Below the pieces are notes generated by a model. That model had not been told where the DNA came from. It did no database searches and saw only the letters and a list, made by a program, of their open reading frames with translations. Made by a program: the position numbers and the translations under genes. From contig NZ_JAEDAH010000091.1 in assembly GCF_020320395.1 (NCBI RefSeq), forward strand, positions 1-64,000: a stretch of DNA of 64,000 bases. Reading direction: 5' to 3'. The stretch comes from Thalassolituus marinus (GTDB lineage Bacteria; Pseudomonadota; Gammaproteobacteria; Pseudomonadales; Oceanobacteraceae). This document shows, in pieces, positions 38,223 to 50,174 of this stretch (position 1 is its first letter; every line of letters starts with the position of its first letter).

Positions 38223-38849
38223 TTACCCATTTGATAGATCATCAACAAGACTGACAGAGACAATTTCTGCCCGGAATTTCCAAACCGCATCAAAAACAGA
38301 CATGACAGATTCCCGAATGGATTTACCATCAAGAACCAATTCAAAGGAAACCGAATGGCATTTATCTGAATGGTTTTCACTGTTTAATACCAGATCAACA
38401 CCATAGCATTCTTTGATATATTTCCTGAATAATTCCAGATTCTCATGTTCAGACAGATTAATTTTAAATAGAAGCCCACTCTGTACAGATAAGCTTTCAT
38501 CTTGCAGTAAATAATCCACCTGATACTTCAAGGCATCAAAATTCTCTTCACTGGAGCCATACAACAACTCACTGTGATCTGTACTGTTCCGGTTTCCTCT
38601 GAATAGAAACAACAACAGAAGATATAACAAGGGCAGAACGCCGTAAAAGCTGTTCAACGCCCACGCAGCAACCAAAGAAACAGCTGATATGATAGGAAAT
38701 AACCATAATAAACTGAGGATAACCCTTCCACGGAACGAGTGGCGTTCAGAACCATAAATACCAAAGAACATCGGAACATATGGAAAGTTCAGAACCCCAG
38801 CTGCAGTAATAATAAGAATAACTACGGTAATTAAGATATTCAGATACAT
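38223..38849 (-). CDS. Unknown membrane protein
   Basis: A 208-residue protein with two or three membrane segments in the first 85 residues (LNILITVVILIITAAGVLNF; VILSLLWLFPIISAVSLVAA; LPLLYLLLLFLF). A soluble C-terminal domain of about 120 residues follows. Function unknown. It starts 12 bp after the broken lipase frame ends, so it was probably co-transcribed with the intact lipase. Confidence 0.6.
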   Translation of the reverse strand: MYLNILITVVILIITAAGVLNFPYVPMFFGIYGSERHSFRGRVILSLLWLFPIISAVSLVAAWALNSFYGVLPLLYLLLLFLFRGNRNSTDHSELLYGSSEENFDALKYQVDYLLQDESLSVQSGLLFKINLSEHENLELFRKYIKECYGVDLVLNSENHSDKCHSVSFELVLDGKSIRESVMSVFDAVWKFRAEIVSVSLVDDLSNG

Positions 38850-38861
38850 AGAATCGAACCA

Positions 38862-40143
38862 CTAAATCATCAAATACCCTATAGAACCTGCCGTTGCTGC
38901 AGCAAGAATCAGATGAAATTCTTTTGACTTGACCACTTTGGAAGCGGTAGCAATCGCAAGCTTCGCAGCAATAGCCATTTCAGTCATCATTTTTCTGAAT
39001 AGCTTCAAAAGAAGCTGCTTAGAAACTTCAACAGCCATGCCAAACATTGCAGCACAGTCACTGATAAACTTCAGCACATAGTTTTTTGATATCTGATAAA
39101 CTTCAATACCCTTACGTATAGCGATTGAGAGCAAATCAAGGATAGTTGCAACCTCGGTCAGCCCTATCCCGACAGTATCTATCAATCCTTGCAGGATACG
39201 CTGTAGTGTAGCCATTTGTGCATTAAGGGCACGGCCAAAATACTGCTTCAACCAGGAATCACTGGACCTCCAGCTGCTGAAGTACTGCTTATTCAAATAT
39301 CCTTCATTCAGCTTATCAGAGCGTATATCTGACCAGGTCTTACCAGAAACTGACTTGATATAATTAGCCGTATCATGATTATCCATACTAATGGAGTTCA
39401 CAGGTGAAGCCACAAAGAGATTATTTCTATCTTTGATATTGGGTAACGCGTGAATATACGGCGCTACAGGTATCATAGGGATAGGATCAAAATTATGACT
39501 CATCCTGTAGATATTCTCCTCACCTAGATAAGCCTCAACGACCTGGTCATAAGCGGCTTCGCGCAAACCAACACGCGGAGCTCCGAATGTATAAAGCAAC
39601 ACATTTTTTCGAACCTGAGATACATACAGTGCAACTAAATTTGCCACAGCCCCCCCAGGCTGTGGCCAACACAGTGCACAACATCTGCGCTCTGGATGAT
39701 ATCCAGAGAGCTTGCAAGCTTTGATTTTATACTATCGAATGCGTCGTAAAATCCCGCATGAACGGGGCCAACACCTGGCATTGATCGATTAATACTGATG
39801 TTTGCATCGGTGATCAGGTCCGGTATCCCCATTTCAGGTCGTGTTCCCCGGGTTGCAATGACAAGATGTTTTTTATTATTTCTTTCAAAATGCAGGAAAT
39901 AACCAAAGCCAGATCTTGTCCGTCCAGTGAAATTCAGTCCTGTTATCCCACAAATGCATCGACAGGTCCAGCATTAGCTATGCCAGCCTTTCTGACGGAT
40001 AGAGGCCCTGAACCAGACACATTTCTATTGATCACTGCTGAATTCTCTAATCCAGCCCTAGGTTTTGGGGCACCTTTAGCACCACTGCCGTTCATGATAT
40101 TAAACTGATAAGTTTGTTCCCATCCGTCCAGTGTAAAGTACAC
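38862..40143 (-). pseudogene. Class-3 lipase gene with two frameshifts
   Basis: Three overlapping frames make one lipase of about 425 residues. Frame 1 (40143-39943) covers the N terminus (MNGSGAKGAPKPRAG) up to GPVDAFVG. Frame 2 has ITGLNFTGRTRSGFGYFLHF, VIATRGTRPEMGIPDL and the nucleophile elbow VGHSLGG, ending at 39635. Frame 3 resumes ANLVALYVSQ, LYTFGAPRVG and the DPIPMIP region to 38862. The second break is in a run of seven G: one more G would restore GHSLGGAVANL. The first, near 39945, also needs one added base. Conserved motifs resemble lipases delivered by type VI secretion. Decay, slippage or sequencing error are all possible. Confidence 0.75.
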
Positions 40144-40304
40144 ATTTGCTGCAATATGGGCAGATTACAGAGGAGACAAAGCAAGTATATCTTCGTGCAT
40201 ATAAACATCCTTATTCGTACTTAAAGCAATTTAAACTATAAAACCATTGCCAGATCTGATCAGAATATTTGTGCTATGAGACCATATTCATAGCCACCTT
40301 ATGG

Positions 40305-40409
40305 TCACCCGGATCCAAACTGGGCAAAGATATTCAGACTGATATGCTCAGGATTTTTGAGTCCATGTATATAGGGATTTTTGCAGGAAGCAAACAGACG
40401 CTTGAACAT
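40305..40409 (-). pseudogene. Truncated copy of the module-2 partner gene
   Basis: The first 29 codons (MFKRLFASCKNPYIHGLKN to HISLNI) match the start of the gene at 42533-43402. The match then stops abruptly near 40330 and the frame closes after six unrelated residues. The upstream DNA also matches (see the direct repeat). It is a scar of recombination, not a working gene. Confidence 0.7.
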
Positions 40410-40633
40410 GACCCCTTCTGTTCTCTGTTTTGAAAGATCCACTCTAACAGGCAACTCATTAGCTGTTAAGAACAGGCAGTGGAAACAGGCCAATAATCAG
40501 ATATTCGTCTGGGTCGGCTTACGCCATTTCATTGATATCTGCCGATAGCCAGTTCCGCTTCACTGATCAACCTTTCAAGATTAAGTTCTGCTCTCAGCCT
40601 TGATTAACAGCCATAAAAAAACCCGCCGTAGCG
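40330..40633. repeat. Direct repeat, left copy (about 0.3 kb)
   Basis: This stretch and 43324-43627 are close to 90% alike by eye. They contain the start of the partner gene, its upstream region (TATTCGTCTGGGTCGG and GCTCTCAGCCTTGATTAA) and the hairpin AAAAACCCGCCGTAGCG. Both copies have the same orientation and bracket the module-2 genes. Confidence 0.8.
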
Positions 40634-41275
40634 CACTGCTGTCCCACAAATTTTTATTTGAACTTTTGTGAGATATTCCAGGCCCCTTGTCCTCATAGAG
40701 GGGCCTTACCCCTCTCGCCGGACGGGCTATCTCCCCCGCTTCGCGCTGTTCTGGCTCGTTTACCCTTGAAACCTTGATATTTCCTGACCTCGCGACCCAT
40801 CGGCCATCCTTGGCCGGGGCCGCTTGCCCGAGTCCCTTCGGGCAGGTCGTAAATATCTACGCTTTCTGCGGCGAGCGCAGAGGCGCTGTTTTAGTGAATT
40901 TCACCGCCTTATTTCAAACGTCACGCAGAATCTGAGTTTCATGTCTCTGACTGAAATTCAGAGGTGGCGTCGTAGTAAAAAGCAGCATAGAGGAAGCCAT
41001 TCTTCGCATTCTGGAGCGCCGAAATGAACGATGATTTTTCCGGTCCACCGGGCATGGATGCCCGACGAGCGGACGGCGACAGGGATGTCGCATGGGCGCG
41101 TGGCCTGAAAAATCGAGGGAGTGAGGGTAACGCTCCAGGAGCGAAAAGCTGGGGGTCGGCCCTGCCGGCCAGGGGCGGTCCGACGCTCGGTAAGTTCCCC
41201 CGGTAGGCAGTAGGCATTGCAGATTTAAAAGTCGTTTATAGAAAACAGATATCTTTAAAACTGTGGGACAGCAGT
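40634..41275. mobile_element. 642-bp non-autonomous transposable element (MITE-like)
   Basis: Perfect 15-bp terminal inverted repeats (CACTGCTGTCCCACA at 40634-40648, complement at 41261-41275) are flanked by a 9-bp target duplication, GCCGTAGCG (40625-40633 and 41276-41284). The target was a rho-independent terminator, AAAACCCGCCGTAGCGGGTT when rejoined. There is no transposase ORF. The inside is GC-rich with strong hairpins (AGAGGGG/CCCCTCT; TGCCCGA/TCGGGCA; CCCTG/CAGGG). A transposase must act in trans; the 9-bp duplication fits IS4-type elements among others. Confidence 0.88.
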
Positions 41276-41323
41276 GGCCGTAGCGGGTTTTTAGTTTGCA
41301 AAGAGATATTAAAAGCACCCGGA

Positions 41324-42517
41324 CTAAGCAGCCCAATTTTGATTACCATCGCGAAAGGCTGTTGAATATACACCTCCAAGGTGTCTGCCCAAACCTTCCA
41401 GTGCATATGCCGCCCCCACCAATACGACACCCCCACATATAGTGATACCCGCCGTAGTGGCAGTGACATGGCCAGCACTGATCGCATCTTTGATTTGCAT
41501 CATTGTATTAAGGCCAATAAAATTATCACCTAAAGCGCTGGATATACTCGAACCACTCAATACACCACCGCTTATGCTTGCTACTGTTAACGCAGATTTA
41601 AACAGAGCGCTCTTTCTTGCATCGGCGTTCTTAAAGATATCTTTATCATTGATTTTGACATTTTCATATTTAAAACCAACTTCTTTACAGATTTTTTCCA
41701 GATCCGATTTTCCGGTCCGACGGCCACGTGGATTAGAAAAGTAGAAACTCTGCAACTCAAATCCTTTCTGGGCTTCATGAGGATTGTCCGAGACCGGGTT
41801 TTTCTTCAGGTACTCTGCCGCTCTGACAAAGGTGCCACAGGCTTCACCATGTACAAGCCACTGAAGTTCAGCACTCTGTTTACGAGCCATCTGCATCATA
41901 GATACCAGGCTTTTCACATGCGTTTCACTGGTAAACTCATTATTCAGCCAGAACATAGAAAAGTGGTTATTATTTTCATGAATCGCATTTCTTTGGCGGG
42001 TCTGCGGGAAATAAGCATTTTCAAGATGATTTGCTATTTTGCGGCCCGCATCTTCTTTGTTTTTAAATTTTCCCGGAATCACCGCAGAGTGAGCACCACC
42101 CCATTGATGAGAAAGATCCATATCAGTATAAGATCCATCTCTTACAGACCAATTACCTTTTATCGCGTCCCCGTTCCATTCGACACGGTATACTCCCGGG
42201 GTACGTGAAGCACATGACTGAGATTCATTCGACAATGCAACCAAATTTAAATAAATATCCTTAGAGGCTGGTGATACCTGATAAGACATATCAAAGTCAC
42301 CATAACGCCCTGCCTGGGACACAGGCATCCGGGCGCCAGGTGTTTTTGCCATATCAGTGACCGAGCGGAAAAGACTGGTCATATAATAATTGCCGTCTTT
42401 ACCGTCTTTAATCCGCTGCCATTCGTTGTACTGCCCTGCAGGTACCCAGACACTGCGGGTCAGATTTCTGTCATCCTCAGGTCCAAGAATTTTCCTATAA
42501 CCGTGACTTCCAGTCAT
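41324..42517 (-). CDS. Unknown protein, HSQGG-hydrolase-like without the serine (module 2)
   Basis: A 397-residue protein of unknown function, paralogous to the gene at 28732-29955. Shared landmarks are SMFWLNN, then ELQWLVHGEACGTFVRAAEY near residue 220, then SFYFSNP. In related hydrolases the turn would read HSQGG or GxSxG; here it is GEACG, so no nucleophile serine is present, although a cysteine is next to that position. The C-terminal 90 residues are rich in Gly, Ala and Ser and hydrophobic (VTATTAGITICGGVVLVGAA), suggesting membrane insertion. It is 15 bp downstream of its partner gene. Confidence 0.65.
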   Translation of the reverse strand: MTGSHGYRKILGPEDDRNLTRSVWVPAGQYNEWQRIKDGKDGNYYMTSLFRSVTDMAKTPGARMPVSQAGRYGDFDMSYQVSPASKDIYLNLVALSNESQSCASRTPGVYRVEWNGDAIKGNWSVRDGSYTDMDLSHQWGGAHSAVIPGKFKNKEDAGRKIANHLENAYFPQTRQRNAIHENNNHFSMFWLNNEFTSETHVKSLVSMMQMARKQSAELQWLVHGEACGTFVRAAEYLKKNPVSDNPHEAQKGFELQSFYFSNPRGRRTGKSDLEKICKEVGFKYENVKINDKDIFKNADARKSALFKSALTVASISGGVLSGSSISSALGDNFIGLNTMMQIKDAISAGHVTATTAGITICGGVVLVGAAYALEGLGRHLGGVYSTAFRDGNQNWAA

Positions 42518-42532
42518 TTTCTGTCTCCTTAT

Positions 42533-43402
42533 CTATCCAACCTTAAATTCAGGGGGAGGCGTATTACGCTTTAAGATCACAATATGCGGTTCGCCTTTTT
42601 GCACATCACCATCACGCCACTCAGGATAAACCCAGCTTTCCGGCTCGCGGTGTTGAGAAAGTTTGGTATCAGGCCATTGAGCCTGAACTTCAAGTAAACG
42701 CTTCTGAGCGGCTTCGCTGAGCTGCCAGCGAATGCTATTCACAATCCGGTCTTTAAATACATTCATATTGGCAATCGATATTTCTGAAGGGGTATAGCCA
42801 AAATTATCAAACTCCAATAACAGAAAATAACGGTCATCAATGGCTGTCGCCGCATACGAGCGGAAGTTGGCGATAGTGATATCCCGATCCGGGTCATCTT
42901 CTCTGACCCATACCCGCTGTTCAAACAGTACCCAGGGTTGATTACCGATCTGTTTTACCTGCCAGCTCACTGGCGCTATTTTTTTTGAAAACTGAGGAGA
43001 ATCAGGCCCATTATCAAAAAGGAATCGTAAGATCACCTGCTCCATATGGGCAGGGTTCAGGCAGCTCATCCCTTCTGGTAGACAGTTAGCTCGCTCAACA
43101 TATATTGAAAACTCAGTACGCCCAAGGTATTGGTCATACCAAAAAGGGCCAAGAAACTCCCAATTACGCCTGAGCGGAAGAAGACCATTAAAGAGAAAAT
43201 CTCCGTTTGGGTCATAGAGGCCGGCATCGTAAATATTAGGAATATCTGTTGGTGCCTTTTTGGCATCAAATCCATCGGAATCGTAATGCGGCGGAATATC
43301 CATCTCTAACCGGCAGCCGCCAATATTCAGACTGATATGCTCAGGATTATCCAGGCCGGGGATGTAAGGTTTTTTTCGGGAGGCAAACAGACGCTTGAAC
43401 AT
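42533..43402 (-). CDS. Unknown partner protein (module 2; immunity-like by position)
   Basis: A 289-residue protein starting MFKRLFASRKKPYIPGLDNP; the frame is open 28 codons further upstream, but the ATG preceded by AAGGGA is better. Beta-rich, with RNWEFLGPFWYDQYLG, PWVLFEQRVWVRED and IDDRYFLLLEFDNFGYTPSE. It resembles the module-1 partner (29958-30764) in the W-E/D-x-x-GP and D/E-R-Y/H-F-L patterns. No known family recognised. It is the first gene after the purA terminator on this strand, with its own promoter region in the right direct repeat. Confidence 0.62.
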   Translation of the reverse strand: MFKRLFASRKKPYIPGLDNPEHISLNIGGCRLEMDIPPHYDSDGFDAKKAPTDIPNIYDAGLYDPNGDFLFNGLLPLRRNWEFLGPFWYDQYLGRTEFSIYVERANCLPEGMSCLNPAHMEQVILRFLFDNGPDSPQFSKKIAPVSWQVKQIGNQPWVLFEQRVWVREDDPDRDITIANFRSYAATAIDDRYFLLLEFDNFGYTPSEISIANMNVFKDRIVNSIRWQLSEAAQKRLLEVQAQWPDTKLSQHREPESWVYPEWRDGDVQKGEPHIVILKRNTPPPEFKVG

Positions 43403-43627
43403 GATCCCTTCTGCTCTCTGTTTTGAAAGGGTCACTCTAACAGGCAACTCATTAGCTGTTAAGAACAGGCAGTGGAAACAGGCCAATAATCAGATATTCG
43501 TCTGGGTCGGCTTACGCCATTTCAGAGATATCTGCCGATAGCCGGTTCCGTTTCACTGATCAACCGATCATTATTCAGTACTGCTCTCAGCCTTGATTAA
43601 AAGGCATAAAAAAACCCGCCGTAGCGG
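43324..43627. repeat. Direct repeat, right copy (about 0.3 kb)
   Basis: It matches 40330-40633 in the same orientation, from the partner-gene start through its upstream region to the first arm of the purA terminator. Recombination between the copies would remove the module-2 genes. Confidence 0.8.
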
Positions 43628-43630
43628 GTT
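43607..43630 (-). terminator. Terminator of purA
   Basis: AACCCGC-TACG-GCGGGTT on the minus strand, followed by a run of T. The same hairpin, now split by the transposable element, ends module 2. Confidence 0.92.
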
Positions 43631-43646
43631 CTTTTCAGGTACTGAA

Positions 43647-46126
<2,480 letters not shown>

Positions 46127-46138
46127 TGTCCAACCTTA

Positions 46139-46336
46139 TCAGTTGATCATGTAAAGAAGCCCGAGGCCGGTCAGCATACTGATCAGCCCTGTCATTCGCA
46201 TTGTGCGGTCATCGACCGTCGCCAGCTGCGCAACCAGACGGCGCCAGCGGGCGGGCCAGAGGAACGGCAGGATCCCCTCGATGATAAAAACCAGACAAAC
46301 AGCGATGGCGATTTCGCGCCAGAGATCGGCTTGCAC
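46139..46336 (-). CDS. DUF2065 (YjeT-like) small membrane protein
   Basis: A 65-residue protein with two membrane helices (IAIAVCLVFIIEGILPFL and TGLISMLTGLGLLYMI) joined by a basic loop (PARWRRLVAQLATVDDRTMR). DUF2065 proteins sit between hflC and hisZ/purA in many gammaproteobacteria, with unknown function. It is 12 bp before hisZ. Confidence 0.88.
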   Translation of the reverse strand: MQADLWREIAIAVCLVFIIEGILPFLWPARWRRLVAQLATVDDRTMRMTGLISMLTGLGLLYMIN

Positions 46337-46362
46337 TGGGTTTCCTTAAAAATAAATCGCAC

Positions 46363-46388
46363 AAAAAAACCGGGCCCCAGGCCCGGTT
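46363..46388 (-). terminator. Terminator after hflC
   Basis: AACCGGGCC-TGG-GGCCCGGTT on the minus strand with a run of seven T. A second hairpin, AAAGGCCCC with GGGGCCTCTTT, lies upstream at 46402-46438. Together they separate the hfl transcript from the hisZ-purA transcript. Confidence 0.9.
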
Positions 46389-46450
46389 GACGGATTCTAC
46401 CAAAGAGGCCCCCTGTTGAACATGCTTAAGGGGCCTTTGGATAGTACTCT

Positions 46451-47320
46451 TTATTTGCCTTTGGCATCCTTCATATAACGGAAGAAGTCACTGTCAGGCT
46501 TGAGCAGCAGAACATCGCCTTTGCTGAACGTCTCGGTGTAGGCTTTCAGGCTACGGGTAAAGGCGTAAAACTCAGGATCTTTGTTGTAAGCGGCAGCGTA
46601 AATACGCGCGGCTTCTGCGTCGCCTTCACCCCGGGTGCGTTCTGCATCACGGTAGGCTTCCGCTTCGATAACCGTTTTCTGACGATCAGCGTCAGCACGG
46701 ATACCCTCAGCCAGCTCTTTACCCTGTGAACGATATTCACGCGCTTCACGCTCACGTTCCGCCGACATACGATCGTATACCGAGTTACTCAGATCATCCG
46801 GCAGATCCACTGCTTTCACACGCAGATCCAGAACTTCGATACCCAGATCACCCTGAGTCTGAGTATTCAGACTCGCGGTCAGCTTGGTCATCAGTTCATC
46901 ACGCTCACCGGATACAACGTCATGCAGGGTACGAGCCGCAATTTCGTCACGCAGTCCCTTGTTCACCAGGTTAGCCAGCAGGTTAGAAGCCTGCAGACGA
47001 TCACCGGAGGTTGCTTTGTAGTATGCGCGAACATCTTTGATACGCCATTTGGCATACGAATCCACGATCACGTATTTCTTACCCGAGGTCAGCAAACGCG
47101 ACGGTGTGGTATCCAGCGTCAGAACACGGGCGTCAAAACGCTTGATGTTATCCACGAACGGAGTCTTCACATGAATACCCGGTTCGATATCCGCTTCAAC
47201 CACTTCACCGAACTTCAGGCGAATAGCACGTTCAGTTTCATTAATAACGTAAACCGACTGACTACCGACCAACAGGATCAGGCCGAGTACAATCAGCGAA
47301 AACATAGCTTTAGGTGACAT
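46451..47320 (-). CDS. hflC: HflC, SPFH membrane protease regulator
   Basis: A 289-residue SPFH/band-7 protein with one N-terminal membrane helix (MFSLIVLGLILLVGSQSVYV). It forms with HflK the large periplasmic complex that limits FtsH. The helical tail EREREAREYRSQGKELAEGI followed by RADADRQ is characteristic. It shares one base with hflK (TAATG). Confidence 0.97.
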   Translation of the reverse strand: MSPKAMFSLIVLGLILLVGSQSVYVINETERAIRLKFGEVVEADIEPGIHVKTPFVDNIKRFDARVLTLDTTPSRLLTSGKKYVIVDSYAKWRIKDVRAYYKATSGDRLQASNLLANLVNKGLRDEIAARTLHDVVSGERDELMTKLTASLNTQTQGDLGIEVLDLRVKAVDLPDDLSNSVYDRMSAEREREAREYRSQGKELAEGIRADADRQKTVIEAEAYRDAERTRGEGDAEAARIYAAAYNKDPEFYAFTRSLKAYTETFSKGDVLLLKPDSDFFRYMKDAKGK

Positions 47321-48504
47321 TAACGACCCTCCCGACGAACAGTATTGCTGGTGTTATTCTGACGTGAACGTACTTCATTCAGCACTTCATCGGTCAGACG
47401 GGAGATATCGCTGTTACTCAGACCATTGCCACCCGGAGCAGACGGCAGGTTCTGTACCAGTTTATCCAGTGGCAGATACATCATGTTGTTGCCGCCTTCA
47501 ACGTCCACCAGCACCTTACTGGTGTTGCTGTAGACTTCAGATACGGCATCAATGTACAGACGCTCACGGGTAACCGCTGGCGCTTTTTTGTATTCCTGAT
47601 ACAGCTGTGAGAAACGTGACGCTTCACCTTCTGCACGAGCAATCACACGCTCTTTATAAGCAGATGCTTCTTCCAGCTGACGCTGAGCCTTACCACGGGA
47701 TTCCGGCACGATGGAGTTGGCGTACGCTTCGGCCTGGTTGGTCAGAGTCTCTTTGTCGTTCTTGGCTTTCTGTACATCATCGAATGCCGCTTTCACCTGC
47801 GAAGGTGGACGCGAGTCTTTGATGTTCAGCTGCGAAATCACCATACCGGTCTGATAACGTTCCAGATAATCCTGCAGACGAATCTGCACTTTATCGGCCA
47901 GTTCCGGACGGCCAGTGGTCAGGATAGGATCCATGGCAGCAGAACCCACTTCGTGACGCAGAGCACTCTCAGCGGCAGCGGTCAGAGTGCGTTCAGGCTG
48001 TTCGATGCGCAGTGCATAGGAAACCGGGTCGGTGACGCGGTACTGAACTTCCAGTTCCACTTCAACGATGTTCTCGTCTTCGGTCAGCATGCGTTCTTTA
48101 ATTTCAGCAGTTCGTACCTGCGTGGTTTTAACCGGAATTACCTGGTCAACCAGAGGAATCTTGAAGCGCAGACCCGGGTTTTCCGTTTTCAGGTATTTAC
48201 CCAGACGCAGAACGACACCGCGCTCCTGTTCGTCGAGGGTGTATACAGACTGGAAACCAAGAAACACCACCAGAATAGCGCCAACGATGCCGAACATACC
48301 GCCCGCACCGGCACCACCATTGCCGCCGTTGTTATTGTTACGCTTACCACCGCCGAGCAAGCCATTCAGCTTGTCCATCAGCTGCTTGAGCGCTTCATCC
48401 AGATCCGGTGGCTGATTACCGCCACCACGGTTGTTATTGCCGCGGTTGTTATTTCCCCACGGATCATTTGGATTGCCCTTTCCACCGGGCTCGTTCCAGG
48501 CCAT
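47320..48504 (-). CDS. hflK: HflK, SPFH membrane protease regulator
   Basis: A 394-residue partner of HflC. The Gly/Asn-rich N-terminal tail (NPNDPWGNNNRGNNNRGGG and GGKRNNNNGGNGGAGAGG) precedes a membrane helix (FGIVGAILVVFLGFQSVY) and the SPFH domain. Start MAWNEPGGKG fits the family. Confidence 0.97.
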   Translation of the reverse strand: MAWNEPGGKGNPNDPWGNNNRGNNNRGGGNQPPDLDEALKQLMDKLNGLLGGGKRNNNNGGNGGAGAGGMFGIVGAILVVFLGFQSVYTLDEQERGVVLRLGKYLKTENPGLRFKIPLVDQVIPVKTTQVRTAEIKERMLTEDENIVEVELEVQYRVTDPVSYALRIEQPERTLTAAAESALRHEVGSAAMDPILTTGRPELADKVQIRLQDYLERYQTGMVISQLNIKDSRPPSQVKAAFDDVQKAKNDKETLTNQAEAYANSIVPESRGKAQRQLEEASAYKERVIARAEGEASRFSQLYQEYKKAPAVTRERLYIDAVSEVYSNTSKVLVDVEGGNNMMYLPLDKLVQNLPSAPGGNGLSNSDISRLTDEVLNEVRSRQNNTSNTVRREGR

Positions 48505-48588
48505 ATATCACTCCAGTTAGGCTGCTTATTCGCTCGGGGCTTTCCCCTGCGTCAATAATAGCGGATTTCCGCGAAACCCTCAGGTTCC

Positions 48589-49905
48589 TCAGTGCCAGGC
48601 TTCCCTGACAGGTTCAATAAATCTGTGTTCAGGCACATCTGCACGCGCCAGCGCCCGACGGAAGTCCTGACGCTGCATCTGAATGCTTAATACCATATCA
48701 CCGTTCTCGGCATATTGTTCGCTGCGCACCCCGCCCAATTCGTAAAGAATTGCACGTAAGCGGGCATCTGCCGGGGTCAGCTGGATATCTTCATTGAAGA
48801 CATCCTTACCCAGCAATTCGCCAATTGCCTGAGGTATGAGCTCCAGCCCAACGTTTTCACGGGCGGAAACCCACACCGCGACCGGACGTCCGCTCTCGTC
48901 ACGGTCGATGCGCGGCTGGGCAAATTCGAGCAGATCAATTTTGTTGTAGACCCGCAATTGCAGAACTTCATTGGCATCAATTTCGTTGAGCACCAGCTCA
49001 ACCTGCTCAATATTATTTTCGCGCTCCGGCGCCGCCGCATCGATCACATGCATCAGTAAGTCGGCATCAGCGGCTTCCTGTAACGTTGCCTGGAATGCTT
49101 CCACCAGCTTGTGTGGCAGATGGCGAATAAAACCTACCGTGTCCGCCAGCACCACTTCACCCACATTTTCTACGCCAAAGCGGCGCAGCGTTGGGTCCAG
49201 CGTGGCAAACAGCTGATCGGCAGCGTATACCTCGGCCGTGGTCAGCGTATTAAACAACGTTGACTTACCTGCGTTGGTATAGCCGACAATCGCCACGGTT
49301 GGCACTTCGGAACGCTTGCGCGCGCGACGGTTCTGATCGCGCTGAGCATGTACTTTTTCAAGGCGGGCGTTGATGTTTTTTACCCGCTCACGCAGCAGAC
49401 GACGGTCTGTTTCCAGCTGGGTTTCACCCGGACCACGCAGACCAATACCGCCTTTCTGGCGCTCAAGGTGGGTCCAGCCACGCACCAGTCGCGTCGACTG
49501 ATACTGCAGTTGCGCCAGCTCGACCTGGAGCTTACCTTCGTGGGTACGCGCACGCTGGGCAAAGATATCCAGAATCAGGCCGGTACGATCCAGCACGCGG
49601 CATTGCAGCGCACGCTCAAGGTTCCGCTCCTGACTTGGAGATAATGAGTGATTAAAAATAACCAACTCCGCACCATGCAGACGCAGGGCGCCGGCAATTT
49701 CCTCGACCTTGCCGCTGCCAATAAAGGTACGGACATCCGGCACCGGACGGCGTGTTGTTACCAGTTCAACGGGATCAGCACCAGCGGAAATAACAAGTTC
49801 ACGGAACTCATTAAGATCTTCGCGATTCGGGCCTTCAGGGAAATCAATATGGACGAGTACGGCGGTTTCCCCACCGTTTTCATGACGTTCGAAAAACAAG
49901 GGCAC
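48589..49905 (-). CDS. hflX: Ribosome-associated GTPase HflX
   Basis: A 438-residue GTPase that splits stalled ribosomes. The N-terminal glycine-rich helical domain (PVPDVRTFIGSGKVEEI; KGGIGLRGPGETQLETDRRL) is followed by the G domain: GYTNAGKSTLF near residue 207, DTVGFIRHLPH and NKIDL. It lies between hfq and hflK as usual; the 269-bp gap to hfq shows no convincing gene or terminator. Confidence 0.97.
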   Translation of the reverse strand: MPLFFERHENGGETAVLVHIDFPEGPNREDLNEFRELVISAGADPVELVTTRRPVPDVRTFIGSGKVEEIAGALRLHGAELVIFNHSLSPSQERNLERALQCRVLDRTGLILDIFAQRARTHEGKLQVELAQLQYQSTRLVRGWTHLERQKGGIGLRGPGETQLETDRRLLRERVKNINARLEKVHAQRDQNRRARKRSEVPTVAIVGYTNAGKSTLFNTLTTAEVYAADQLFATLDPTLRRFGVENVGEVVLADTVGFIRHLPHKLVEAFQATLQEAADADLLMHVIDAAAPERENNIEQVELVLNEIDANEVLQLRVYNKIDLLEFAQPRIDRDESGRPVAVWVSARENVGLELIPQAIGELLGKDVFNEDIQLTPADARLRAILYELGGVRSEQYAENGDMVLSIQMQRQDFRRALARADVPEHRFIEPVREAWH

Positions 49906-50174
49906 CTCTGAAATATTCAGTCATGTCGCTCACAGAGCGTTGCCGGACACAGGTATGGCCTGTGCGGGCTGTATGTCCTTGCCAACTGGGAATCACCGCC
50001 GGGAATACAGCGGCTGGAAGCCCATTGGGCCTGACAGGGAATTCCATTCCGACACAGCAGGTCAGGACAGCCCGGCCTTAATGGCCCGCATTTGGCAACC
50101 TGCTGTTTTCTGACGAAAGGATCCTGCAAGCCAGAGCATACAGCATCGCTGTACACTCCGGGCTGGCTAAGCCA

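Noticed and set aside
40634-41336. ORFs of 60-140 codons inside the 642-bp element
   Set aside because: They overlap each other in several frames, have Pro/Arg/Ser-rich translations and no transposase motifs.
49917-50156. 79-codon ORF between hflX and hfq
   Set aside because: Rich in Cys, Pro and Arg with no family resemblance and no ribosome-binding site; likely chance.
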